The position numbers and the translations under genes were made by a program. A DNA stretch of 64,000 nucleotides from SHZL01 sp963815185 (GTDB lineage: Bacteria > Pseudomonadota > Gammaproteobacteria > Xanthomonadales > SZUA-36). The notes beneath the pieces were generated by a model that was given only the letters and a program-made list of their open reading frames with translations, searched no databases and was not told where the DNA came from. The stretch spans positions 62,001 to 126,000 of the forward strand of contig CAWFGC010000009.1 in the NCBI GenBank assembly GCA_963815185.1, read 5' to 3'. Of the stretch, positions 48,977-56,399 are shown in pieces. How positions within the stretch are numbered: the first letter of the stretch is position 1; each line of letters opens with the position of its first letter.

Positions 48977-49309
48977 ATGAAAAAGAAAAGGCCCATTCAG
49001 GCGTTGAATGAAAAAGCCCTGGCCATCCAGTCCTTGGCCGAGGGTGAGCAGGCATCGGTCGAGGCGCTGCAGGAAGGGCCCCCGGCCATGCCGGTGGGGT
49101 GCACCACCATTTTTGACACCGGCTGGGAAACCAATCCGCGCCCGACCTACCCGGTCGGCAACTGCCAGGCTTCGGCAAAGGACTTTCACGGTTGCGCCGG
49201 CGATTGCTGGTGGCCCGCACAAGTGCCTGACGGTTTGACCAACCACCAGGATTTTGACAAGCAGTGCCCGAATATCGCCAGGGACTGGCGGGTGCTCAAA
49301 TACGATTGA
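48977..49309 (+). CDS. qhpC: Quinohemoprotein amine dehydrogenase gamma subunit with CTQ cofactor
   Basis: This 110-residue RiPP-like precursor has a leader of about 28-36 residues and a Cys-rich core. Aligned with the known structure pattern, thioethers are expected for Cys42-Glu51, Cys63-Asp69 and Cys77-Asp85; the spacings (9, 6, 8) are exactly those of the Paracoccus enzyme. The cysteine tryptophylquinone should form from Cys73 and Trp79 in HGCAGDCWWPAQVPD (spacing 6). Cys97 is an additional Cys near the C-terminus. The spacing between the first two core Cys is one residue longer than in Paracoccus. ATG 48977 is preceded by GGAG about 8 bp upstream. The mature subunit carries the amine-oxidising cofactor. 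Confidence 0.95.
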   Translation: MKKKRPIQALNEKALAIQSLAEGEQASVEALQEGPPAMPVGCTTIFDTGWETNPRPTYPVGNCQASAKDFHGCAGDCWWPAQVPDGLTNHQDFDKQCPNIARDWRVLKYD

Positions 49310-49318
49310 GTGAACAGC

Positions 49319-50332
49319 ATGAATACAAAATTCGCAAGCTCTTTGGCAGTTTTCGCACTGCTCATTGGCATGAGTGCCGGCAACGTCCTGGCAAAGGACG
49401 TCTTCTACTACATCGGATACGAACACATTCAGGTTGTCGATGGTGACAGCGATTCCATCGTCGCCGACATCCCGGTGGATGGTTGGCTGCGGGAAACCGA
49501 TTTCAGCGCCGATAAAAAGTATCTCTACGTGGTCTCCAAGCGGCATCTGATCCATACCATCGATCTTGCCGCAAATCAGGTCGTGAAAACGATCGACGTC
49601 GGTGGCGGCGGCTGGGATCGCTTCATCTTCGGATTCGATCTTGCACCCGATGGCAAAACCGCCTACGTCAATCTGCTGTCCCGCACCACCAGGAGGGGTG
49701 AAGCGGTGGTTGCTGCGCCCATGCTGGCGCAAATTGACCTTGCGGACGGCCACATTTTGCGCAGCATCGATGTGCCATGGGGTTCAGCCATGCTGGTTTC
49801 GGTCAAGAATGCCAGCAACATCTATGTAATCGGCAAGGACATCGTCAAAATTGATGTATCCGGCAAGGATATGAAACTCATCGGCACCTATCCGATGTTC
49901 GAGAAAAAGTGGAATATCTTGCCGTTATGGGATTACAGCATGGAAAACGGCGGCGTGTTCATCGGCAACTACTACACACCCGACTTCATGGGGCTGGTTT
50001 CCATCGATACGCACAGCGGGGAGATTACCGACACACCGCTCGACGGTCCGCCCGTTTTTGCTTACAGCGTGGTGCGCTCGCCGGACAAGAAGAAAGTCTA
50101 TGCAGTGATGGATGATCTCACCGTCATCGACCTGGAAAAACGCAGCTATGAGGCTGTTCTGCCGATACCGGGAGGCACCAACTATGCCATCAGCGTATCC
50201 AGCGACGGCAAGAAAATCTATGTCTCCGGCGGCGGTTCGGTTACCACCGTTTACGACGCCAAGAGTTTGAAGCCCATAAAGGTCTTGCAGATGGAGACAG
50301 ACGGCATGGATTTCAGACGTTTGACGTTTTAG
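49319..50332 (+). CDS. qhpB: Quinohemoprotein amine dehydrogenase beta subunit
   Basis: The 337-residue protein has a signal peptide (LAVFALLIGMSAGNVLA) and repeated propeller strands (YIGYEHIQVVDGDSDSIV, YLYVVSKRHLIHTIDL, KVYAVMDDLTVIDLEK). This is the seven-bladed YVTN-type propeller of the QHNDH beta subunit, which covers the gamma subunit. ATG 49319 is preferred; GTG 49310 directly after the qhpC stop is possible. It lies 2 bp upstream of the first U32-like gene. Confidence 0.92.
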   Translation: MNTKFASSLAVFALLIGMSAGNVLAKDVFYYIGYEHIQVVDGDSDSIVADIPVDGWLRETDFSADKKYLYVVSKRHLIHTIDLAANQVVKTIDVGGGGWDRFIFGFDLAPDGKTAYVNLLSRTTRRGEAVVAAPMLAQIDLADGHILRSIDVPWGSAMLVSVKNASNIYVIGKDIVKIDVSGKDMKLIGTYPMFEKKWNILPLWDYSMENGGVFIGNYYTPDFMGLVSIDTHSGEITDTPLDGPPVFAYSVVRSPDKKKVYAVMDDLTVIDLEKRSYEAVLPIPGGTNYAISVSSDGKKIYVSGGGSVTTVYDAKSLKPIKVLQMETDGMDFRRLTF

Positions 50333-50334
50333 GC

Positions 50335-51162
50335 ATGGAATATGCTCTGCGCATCGCCACCCTGGAAAGTGCGTACGAAAGCCCCGGGGAATTTTGTCCT
50401 GCAGCAATGCGGGAACTGTGCACCGATGCGCCGCTGAGCGCGCTCTATTTCGGCTCGGAATTCTGCCAGGAACTGCTGCCCGGCCTGAAGCAGGCCGAGA
50501 CCATTTGCAGCCATTGCGCGGAGCGTGGCCTGGAGGCGGTATTACTCACGCCCCTGGTCACGCACAAAGGCCTGAACCGCCTGTCCCGTTTGCTTGGCAG
50601 CCTGAGCAAACGCGGCTGGGCACCCGCCGTCGTGTTCAACGACTGGGGCGTTTTTGAACTGCTGCGAACCAGGTACCCCGCCTTGCCCAGGCACATGGGA
50701 CGGTTGATGAACCGGGGTTTACGGGACCCGCGGCTGGAAATGAAAGCCATGCCACCGGCAGGCGAAAATACCGGGCGCGGAGCGGGAATCAGAAAATTTG
50801 CTGCCTCCCTTGGGGTCAGTGCCCTGGAATCGGATGCCGACCTCGAACCGGGTTACCTGGGCACCGGCGCCGAAGGCCTCAAGCGCGCATTACATGTGCC
50901 CTGGACTTTTGCCAGTTCGGGGCGGAACTGCCTGGAGAAAGCTGCCGCCAGTCCTGCGGAGAAGGGTCTGTTTACCCAGGGCCTGAGCTCGGGCTGCAGC
51001 GCTCCGTGCCGTGATCTCTGCCGGCCGGAACATCGGCAGGATACACAAAAACGCATGTGGCGCGCGGGCAATACGCTGTTTTTCGAAGCACCTCAAGAGT
51101 GGATTGCGCGCCACATGGCCCTGACCGACCGGGTGGTGTTGCATCAGCGGCCGATGCCATGA
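50335..51162 (+). CDS. UbiV-like U32-family protein in the qhp operon
   Basis: The 275-residue protein has the alpha/beta pattern of U32-family (collagenase-like) proteins, with SALYFGSEFCQEL near residue 35 and APAVVFNDWGVFELL near 97; the VNDWG-type strand is characteristic of UbiV. Cys199, Cys221, Cys225 and Cys229 (GCSAPCRDLC) could hold a [4Fe-4S] cluster. UbiU and UbiV form a heterodimer that hydroxylates the ubiquinone ring without oxygen; other U32 proteins hydroxylate tRNA or rRNA. It starts 2 bp after qhpB and overlaps or abuts the next U32 gene. Hydroxylation of the CTQ Trp precursor is an inference from position. Confidence 0.75.
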   Translation: MEYALRIATLESAYESPGEFCPAAMRELCTDAPLSALYFGSEFCQELLPGLKQAETICSHCAERGLEAVLLTPLVTHKGLNRLSRLLGSLSKRGWAPAVVFNDWGVFELLRTRYPALPRHMGRLMNRGLRDPRLEMKAMPPAGENTGRGAGIRKFAASLGVSALESDADLEPGYLGTGAEGLKRALHVPWTFASSGRNCLEKAAASPAEKGLFTQGLSSGCSAPCRDLCRPEHRQDTQKRMWRAGNTLFFEAPQEWIARHMALTDRVVLHQRPMP

Positions 51163-51194
51163 CCCGGGCCATGACCCGGGCCGTGACCCCGACC

Positions 51195-52185
51195 ATGAAA
51201 ATCCTGTCGCCCCTAAGAGATGCCGGAGAAGTGGGTCCACTGCGGGACGCCGGCGCCGATGAATTCTATTGCGGGCTGGCTCCGCCGCAATGGAAGCGAA
51301 CATTCGGCGCAGCCTGGTCCAACCGCAGACACCCGGATGCGGCGGGCGTAGTCGAATGAACACGCACTCCAGGACATGGTCGCGGCCGCGGGACCGGTGC
51401 CCATTCATGTCGCCCTTAACTCACCCCACTACCCACCGGGAGCGGTGGAAATGCTGGCTGAATTTGGCAGCCGGCTGTTACGGGATATGGGCATCAGCGC
51501 CCTGATCGTGGCCGATATCAACCTCTTGCTGGCGCTGATCGAAGCCGGCCATGCAGCGCAATTGCACCTCTCCAGCCTGGCCACGTCGACCAATGTGGCC
51601 AGTTCCCGGTTTTTCAGGGGGCTGGGAATCTCCCGCATCATCCTGCCCAGGCACCTCACCCTGGATGAAATTGAACATTGCGTGATCGACGGTCTGGAGT
51701 TTGAAACGTTCGTTATCAATGACGGCTGTGTTTTCGAAGAAGGCCTGTGCGCCACGACCCATGACGCCGGGACGTTTTGCCTTAAGGATGGTGATGGTTT
51801 GCAAGACATGCCGGCGGGGATACTCGAGCGCTATGCCTTCTTCAAGTGGACGCAAAACAATTGTGGCTGCAATTCCAGCAGGGGCTTTCCGCTGGGCCCC
51901 TGCGGGCTGTGCGCGATTCCCAGGCTGCAAGCGGCAGGTGTCAGGTATTTGAAAGTTGTCGGCAGGGAAGCCTCACTGGAACGCAAATACGCCTCGGTCA
52001 AACTGGCGGCCATGGCACGCGACATAGCCCGCAACGGCGGGGGGGCGGAACGCATCAAGGAAGCCACCATTGCGCGGCGCGGCGCGGCTTCACTGTGCCA
52101 GCACGCGCGCGCCTGTTATTACCCCGATGTTTGGGATGAGCGGAAACCGGCGCAGAAGCCGGTTTGCAGCCTGAGAAAGTTCTGA
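51195..52185 (+). CDS. UbiU-like U32-family protein in the qhp operon (one +1 break near 51357)
   Basis: The opening MKILSPLRDAGEVGPLRDAG followed by ADEFYCGL is the typical U32 family start. After DAAGVVE an inserted base near 51357 creates a stop; removing it continues HALQDMVAAAGPVPIHVALN and the rest of the barrel. A Cys-X6-Cys pair (DGCVFEEGLC), CGCNSSRGFPLGPCGLC and LCQHARACYYP are candidate [4Fe-4S] ligands, as in UbiU. The joined protein is about 330 residues, a normal UbiU length. ATG 51195 is preferred; in-frame ATGs at 51159 and 51171 lie upstream. With the previous gene it makes a UbiU/UbiV-like pair inserted between qhpB and the exporter gene. Confidence 0.78.
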
Positions 52186-52208
52186 TTCGCCGGAGACGGA
52201 GCTTGCTG

Positions 52209-53966
52209 ATGAAAAGGCCCGGCAGTTTGAATTCGCTAAAGCTTTTTGCCCGCCACCTCGGGCAGCGGAAAAAAACGCTGGCCGCGCTCTTTGCACTGGG
52301 ACTGATCGGCACAGCCGCCGGCTTATCGACTCCATTGATCGGCAAAGCCTTCATCGACGCGGTGGCCGAGCAGGGCGATTACGACAAGATTCCGCTGATC
52401 GCTGCGGCGCTGGTGGTGCTGGCGCTGGCCGATGTACTGGTTGGTTTCCTGTCACGGATGGTGCACGCCAGACTGTCCGCCCGCATCCTGGTCGAAATCC
52501 GGCAGCGACTGTTTCGTCATTGCCTCTATGCCCGCATGGAAGGCGTGGAACGCTTCCGCCACGGCGACCTGCTGAGCCGCTTTGGTTCCGACATGCCACA
52601 AATTCAGGCCCTGCTGGTCGACGGTCTCATCGGCTTCCTGCACAACGTGTTGTTCCTGGTACTGTGCGCCGTCATATTGATCGTTCTCTCGCCGATACTG
52701 GCGCTGTGGAGTTACCTGGGCCTGGCGGTTGCGCTGGTCCTGACCGCAAGTTTTCGCGCTCCGATCGAACGGGGAACGCGCAAAATCCGCGAGAACATGG
52801 CTGACTTGTCGCATTTTCTTGCCGAGCGTCTGGGCTCATTGCGCGGCATCCGCTATCACGGCGCGGAAACACAGGAACTGGCAACTTTTGCGGCATTGAA
52901 CCAACAACTGGTCCAGCGCGTGCTCAGGTTTCAAGCGATCGAGTCGACCGCAACCCAGCTGCCCGGGCTGGCCTTGTCCATCAGCCTGGCCTGGATCTAT
53001 TTGCTGGGTGGCGGCCAGCTGCAGAGCGGGGCGATTGGACTGGGCACGTTTGTTGCGTTTGTACTCTACCAGGGCCGGCTATACGGGCCCGCCGCGGGCT
53101 TGTTGGGTTTGGTCAGAACGCTGCAGGAAGCCCGTGTCAGCCTGGATCGGGTAGCAGAAATTCTGGGTGACGAAGAATCAACCGACCGCACGGACACCAG
53201 GGCAGCGGGTAGCCACGCTGCAATCTGCCTCGAAGATGTGACATTTGCTTACGCGGACGGCACTCCAGTGCTGTGTGGATTGAACCTGCGTCTGGCCCTG
53301 GGAGAAAAAGTCGCAATCTTCGGTTCATCAGGCAGCGGAAAATCGACCCTGGTCCAACTCCTGTTCGGACTTCGTACGCCACACCACGGCACCGTGAGCG
53401 TACATTCCAGCGGCAGGCTGGGATATGCTTCATCGGACCCTTTCCTGATGCACGCCAGTGTCAGCGATAACCTGCGTTACGGAAATCCCGACTGTTCTGC
53501 CGAGGCGATGGTCGAGGCTTCCAGGCTGGCCGAAGCGACGAAATTCATTCTGTCTTTGCCGCAAGGCTTTGACACGATCATCGGCGGGCGTGGCCAAACG
53601 CTGTCCGATGGCCAGCGCCAGCGGCTGGGGCTGGCACGCCTGTTCCTGGCTGACCCGGCCGTGCTGGTTCTGGACGAAGCCTTTTCAGCCATGGATCCGG
53701 AAACGGAAAGACGGGTGCGCGCCAATCTCTTCACTGCCTTTGCCGATCGCACCGTGCTGGCCATCAGCCATCGCTTGCATGGGCTGGAACAGTTTGACCG
53801 CTTGCTGCTGATGCGCGAGGGACAACTGCAGCCGGTGAGCGAGAAGGAACTGCTTGAATGGGGTCAGAACACCATTTCTGCCGGAAATGCTTCTCTGACC
53901 CCTGAACAACTCCCAGAAGAACCTGATTCCCTGTCCTGTGCACAGACCACTGATCGGCATCGTTGA
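52209..53966 (+). CDS. qhpF: ABC exporter for the cross-linked gamma subunit
   Basis: The 585-residue half-transporter has six membrane helices (first in LAALFALGLIGTAAGLSTPL) and an ATPase domain with Walker A FGSSGSGKSTL, an altered signature LSDGQRQRLGLARLFL (Asp in place of the first Gly), Walker B VLVLDEAFSAMD and H-loop SHRLHGLEQ. QhpF is the proposed exporter of the modified QhpC to the periplasm, since the subunit lacks a Sec signal. ATG 52209 has GGAGACGGAG upstream. Its end overlaps the subtilase gene by 29 bp. Confidence 0.88.
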   Translation: MKRPGSLNSLKLFARHLGQRKKTLAALFALGLIGTAAGLSTPLIGKAFIDAVAEQGDYDKIPLIAAALVVLALADVLVGFLSRMVHARLSARILVEIRQRLFRHCLYARMEGVERFRHGDLLSRFGSDMPQIQALLVDGLIGFLHNVLFLVLCAVILIVLSPILALWSYLGLAVALVLTASFRAPIERGTRKIRENMADLSHFLAERLGSLRGIRYHGAETQELATFAALNQQLVQRVLRFQAIESTATQLPGLALSISLAWIYLLGGGQLQSGAIGLGTFVAFVLYQGRLYGPAAGLLGLVRTLQEARVSLDRVAEILGDEESTDRTDTRAAGSHAAICLEDVTFAYADGTPVLCGLNLRLALGEKVAIFGSSGSGKSTLVQLLFGLRTPHHGTVSVHSSGRLGYASSDPFLMHASVSDNLRYGNPDCSAEAMVEASRLAEATKFILSLPQGFDTIIGGRGQTLSDGQRQRLGLARLFLADPAVLVLDEAFSAMDPETERRVRANLFTAFADRTVLAISHRLHGLEQFDRLLLMREGQLQPVSEKELLEWGQNTISAGNASLTPEQLPEEPDSLSCAQTTDRHR

Positions 53967-54579
53967 CACAGGGATCAACCCCTGGCACTCGCACGTTCGC
54001 GGCCAGGTGCGAGGCTGCCGTATATTCCTCAATGGTGACGGAAAGATTTGCGAGGATGGTGAATTCAGCGACCCGGTGGGTCATGGCACCGCCGTCGCCG
54101 GGGTGGTGCGCCAGACCCTTCCCGCAGCCCGGTTGTTCGCGGTGCGGGTGTTTGCAGACGACCTCAGCACGTATCCATCCCTGGTGGCCAGAGGTATCCT
54201 GCGCGCCGCCGCAGAGGCCTGCGATGTCATCAATCTGAGTCTGGCCGTACCACCCGGCTCCGACGCCGGACTCATCGTTGACGCCTGCAAGGCCGCTCAG
54301 GAAGCAGGCTCGGTGCTGGTCGCCGCGGGACATCCACAGCGCCCCGGCTTGCTGCCGGCCTCACTGCCCGGTGTCTATGGCGTTATCTCGGATGATGAAC
54401 TCGAAGATGATGCAATAGAATTGCACGCCGGTGGACCCTATCCCTGTCGCGCCAGAGGCAGGCCGCGCATGCTGGATCACGTCCCGCCAGAGGCCAACCT
54501 GTGGGGCCATTCGCTCGCTTGCGCCCGCGTGACGGCCTATCTGGCCGCGCATCCCGGCTGCGCCAGCCTGTCCCGGTAG
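53938..54579 (+). CDS. qhpE: Subtilisin-like leader peptidase for the gamma subunit
   Basis: The short cytoplasmic subtilase (213 residues, GTG start 53938) retains the catalytic triad: Asp10 in IGIVDTGINPWH, His49 in GHGTAVAG and Ser192 in LWGHSLACARV. It has no signal peptide or propeptide. QhpE removes the N-terminal leader of QhpC after cross-linking. Its start lies within the end of qhpF, showing translational coupling. It is the last gene of the qhp operon; no QhpG monooxygenase or QhpR regulator gene is seen. Confidence 0.9.
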   Translation: MHRPLIGIVDTGINPWHSHVRGQVRGCRIFLNGDGKICEDGEFSDPVGHGTAVAGVVRQTLPAARLFAVRVFADDLSTYPSLVARGILRAAAEACDVINLSLAVPPGSDAGLIVDACKAAQEAGSVLVAAGHPQRPGLLPASLPGVYGVISDDELEDDAIELHAGGPYPCRARGRPRMLDHVPPEANLWGHSLACARVTAYLAAHPGCASLSR

Positions 54580-54627
54580 CCGCCACGATATGGTTTATGA
54601 TGGGCAATCCTTCTCAGCGTTGCCCGG

Positions 54628-55236
54628 ATGACTGACATGCCTGCCTACGCCATCGAAAACCTGATTCCGGTAGTCGACCCGGCCGCCTTCGTCCACCCCA
54701 CCGCCGTGCTGATTGGCGACGTGATCGTCGGCGCCAACTGTTACGTCGGCCCCAATGCGGTGCTGCGCGGCGATTTTGGCCGCATCCTGCTGGCGCCGGG
54801 CAGCAACGTTCAGGACACCTGCGTGCTGCACAGCTTTCCGCAGAAGGACTGCACCGTGGATACCGACGGCCATATCGGACACGGCGCCGTATTGCATGGA
54901 TGTCACATTGGACGTAATGCTCTGGTTGGAATCAACGCCGTGGTGATGGACGATGTGCGCATCGGCGCGGAATCGCTGATTGCCGCCTGCGCGTTTGTCA
55001 AAAGCGGCTTCGAATGCCCGCCGCGCTCCCTGCTGGCAGGCAGCCCGGCGCAAATCCGCCGGCAGTTGACGGAAGAGGAAGTGCAGTGGAAGAGTGCAGG
55101 GACTCGTGAGTACCAGCAATTGACCTTACGCAGTCTGTCCAGCCTGCGGCAGGTTCAGCCGCTGCTTACCAGCCAGGCCGACCGGCCCAGATTCACCGGC
55201 AGTGAATACACGCTCAAGGGAAAGCACAAAGGCTAG
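54628..55236 (+). CDS. paaY: PaaY-type hexapeptide thioesterase of phenylacetate catabolism
   Basis: The 202-residue left-handed beta-helix protein has hexapeptide repeats (VLIGDVIVGANCYVGPNAVL, then HIGHGAVLHGCHIGRNALVG) and the gamma-carbonic-anhydrase-like metal-site histidines. PaaY hydrolyses toxic ring-hydroxylated dead-end CoA thioesters formed in the phenylacetate pathway. Its TAG stop (55234-55236) is the first triplet of the palindromic element B. It is convergent with paaX. Confidence 0.92.
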   Translation: MTDMPAYAIENLIPVVDPAAFVHPTAVLIGDVIVGANCYVGPNAVLRGDFGRILLAPGSNVQDTCVLHSFPQKDCTVDTDGHIGHGAVLHGCHIGRNALVGINAVVMDDVRIGAESLIAACAFVKSGFECPPRSLLAGSPAQIRRQLTEEEVQWKSAGTREYQQLTLRSLSSLRQVQPLLTSQADRPRFTGSEYTLKGKHKG

Positions 55237-55343
55237 CTGTGAATTCCAGCAACGTTATTCTCGCGTCTTCCGCATCGCGGATCGGGGAGCCACGCCTTGG
55301 TGTCGCGACCATCTGTATACAACGTTGCTGGAATTCACAGCTA
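55234..55343. repeat. Palindromic element B between convergent paaY and paaX
   Basis: Perfect 23-bp inverted arms lie at 55234-55256 and 55321-55343 and surround a 64-bp centre. Each arm begins with TAG when read outward-in from its gene: the left TAG is the paaY stop and the right one the paaX stop. No spacer remains between either gene and the element. It may serve as a bidirectional terminator. Confidence 0.92.
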
Positions 55344-56315
55344 ACGTCCTGTCCCCGCGACAGGGGCAAAGCGATCACGAAAACTGGCTTTTGGCCCTGG
55401 CATCAGGCCGCCGTCGGCTTGCAGTTGCGTCGTAATGTAGCCGATGGAAGGCTGGGCCAGGGCGAGGTAGAGTTGGCCGGTCAGTTTCATCGCCTCACCG
55501 CCGGGCCAGGCCGGCGGCAGTAACTCCTCGGGCAGTGGTGTATCGCGCAGCAATACCCTGCGGTAATCGTGAATCAGCAGCGTGCGGGCTATGAAAGCCG
55601 ATTCCGCGTCCACGGCTCGGGAGCCTTTCAACCACCGGGCCAAGGGCCTGAAGCCCGCCAGGAACTCCCGATAAGCCTGGGCCACCTGGTCCAGCTTCCA
55701 ACTTTCTTGCACCAGCTTTCGTACTACCGCAAAGGAGGTCAGGGCTCCACTTTCGGCCTCCATGATCAACACCCGTCCACTGGCATCGAACTCGGCCAGT
55801 GTTTCCCTGAGTGTGCGGTCGGCGTCACCCGGCCGGGCATAAGTGCCGCCGGCAATTTGACGGAATCCTTGCCAATGCAGGCTGCGCCTGAAAAGTTCGC
55901 GCTGTTTGTCTTCAATCGTCAGCGGAATCAACAGTTGCCAGCGGCCGTGCCACGATTCCTGTTCCAGCGCGTATACGCGCCGCGCCGCCCGTTCGTATTC
56001 GTGCTTGCCAAAATCGCTGAAGCGGTAAAAACTGCGACGGCCGGCGCGTTCGAATTCCAGCCAGCCATCACGGACCAGGCGGAACACCGAGGTGCGGACC
56101 AGGCGTTCGCTGATGCCCAGGGTGTCCAGTGCGCGCACCAGGCTTCCCAGCCAGATCACACCGCCATGCTGCGAAACGACGTCGCCGAACACGGTGATGA
56201 TGAGCGAGGTCGTGCGCATCGGGCTGCGCTCAAGAAAGCCGGAAACAAGATGCTTGATTACGGCGGGCCGTTGCACGAAAGCGAATCCTCTTTTAAGGCC
56301 GACTGCCCCATCCAT
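55341..56315 (-). CDS. paaX: PaaX-type GntR-like repressor of phenylacetate genes
   Basis: The 324-residue protein has the PaaX N-terminal winged helix (SLIITVFGDVVSQHGGVIWL near residue 37, ISERLVRTSVFRLVRDGWL near 68) and the PaaX C-terminal domains. PaaX represses paa operons and is released by phenylacetyl-CoA. ATG 56315 is the likely start because the family N-terminus extends well before the MRTTS Met. It is divergent from paaZ across 84 bp, where its operator should lie. The last codons and TAG stop lie at the arm of palindrome B. Confidence 0.92.
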   Translation of the reverse strand: MDGAVGLKRGFAFVQRPAVIKHLVSGFLERSPMRTTSLIITVFGDVVSQHGGVIWLGSLVRALDTLGISERLVRTSVFRLVRDGWLEFERAGRRSFYRFSDFGKHEYERAARRVYALEQESWHGRWQLLIPLTIEDKQRELFRRSLHWQGFRQIAGGTYARPGDADRTLRETLAEFDASGRVLIMEAESGALTSFAVVRKLVQESWKLDQVAQAYREFLAGFRPLARWLKGSRAVDAESAFIARTLLIHDYRRVLLRDTPLPEELLPPAWPGGEAMKLTGQLYLALAQPSIGYITTQLQADGGLMPGPKASFRDRFAPVAGTGR

Positions 56316-56335
56316 GTCGAAGTATTACACAATTA

Positions 56336-56363
56336 TTTACATTGATGCGGTTTTATGTATCAT
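56336..56363 (+). promoter_or_regulatory. Candidate promoter of the paaZ operon
   Basis: TTTACA (56336-56341) and TATCAT (56358-56363) are spaced by 16 bp in an AT-rich segment, 37 bp before the paaZ ATG and within the paaX-paaZ divergent gap. A PaaX operator is expected here, but I could not define it. Confidence 0.45.
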
Positions 56364-56399
56364 ATCAGGCCCCTTCGCAATCAAGCGGCGAGCGTGTCC

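Noticed and set aside
51159..51194. ATGACCCGGGCC direct repeat as a regulatory site
   Set aside because: The two tandem copies are simply in-frame codons before the likely U32 start and have no other occurrence in the window.
6199..51400. Programmed +1 frameshifting as an explanation for the broken genes
   Set aside because: The break sites share no slippery sequence or position in the gene, and they hit unrelated genes; insertion-type sequence error is simpler.
50335..52185. U32 genes as ordinary collagenase-like peptidases that process QhpC
   Set aside because: Leader cleavage is already explained by the subtilase QhpE, and Cys-rich U32 proteins of this type are now known as hydroxylases rather than proteases.
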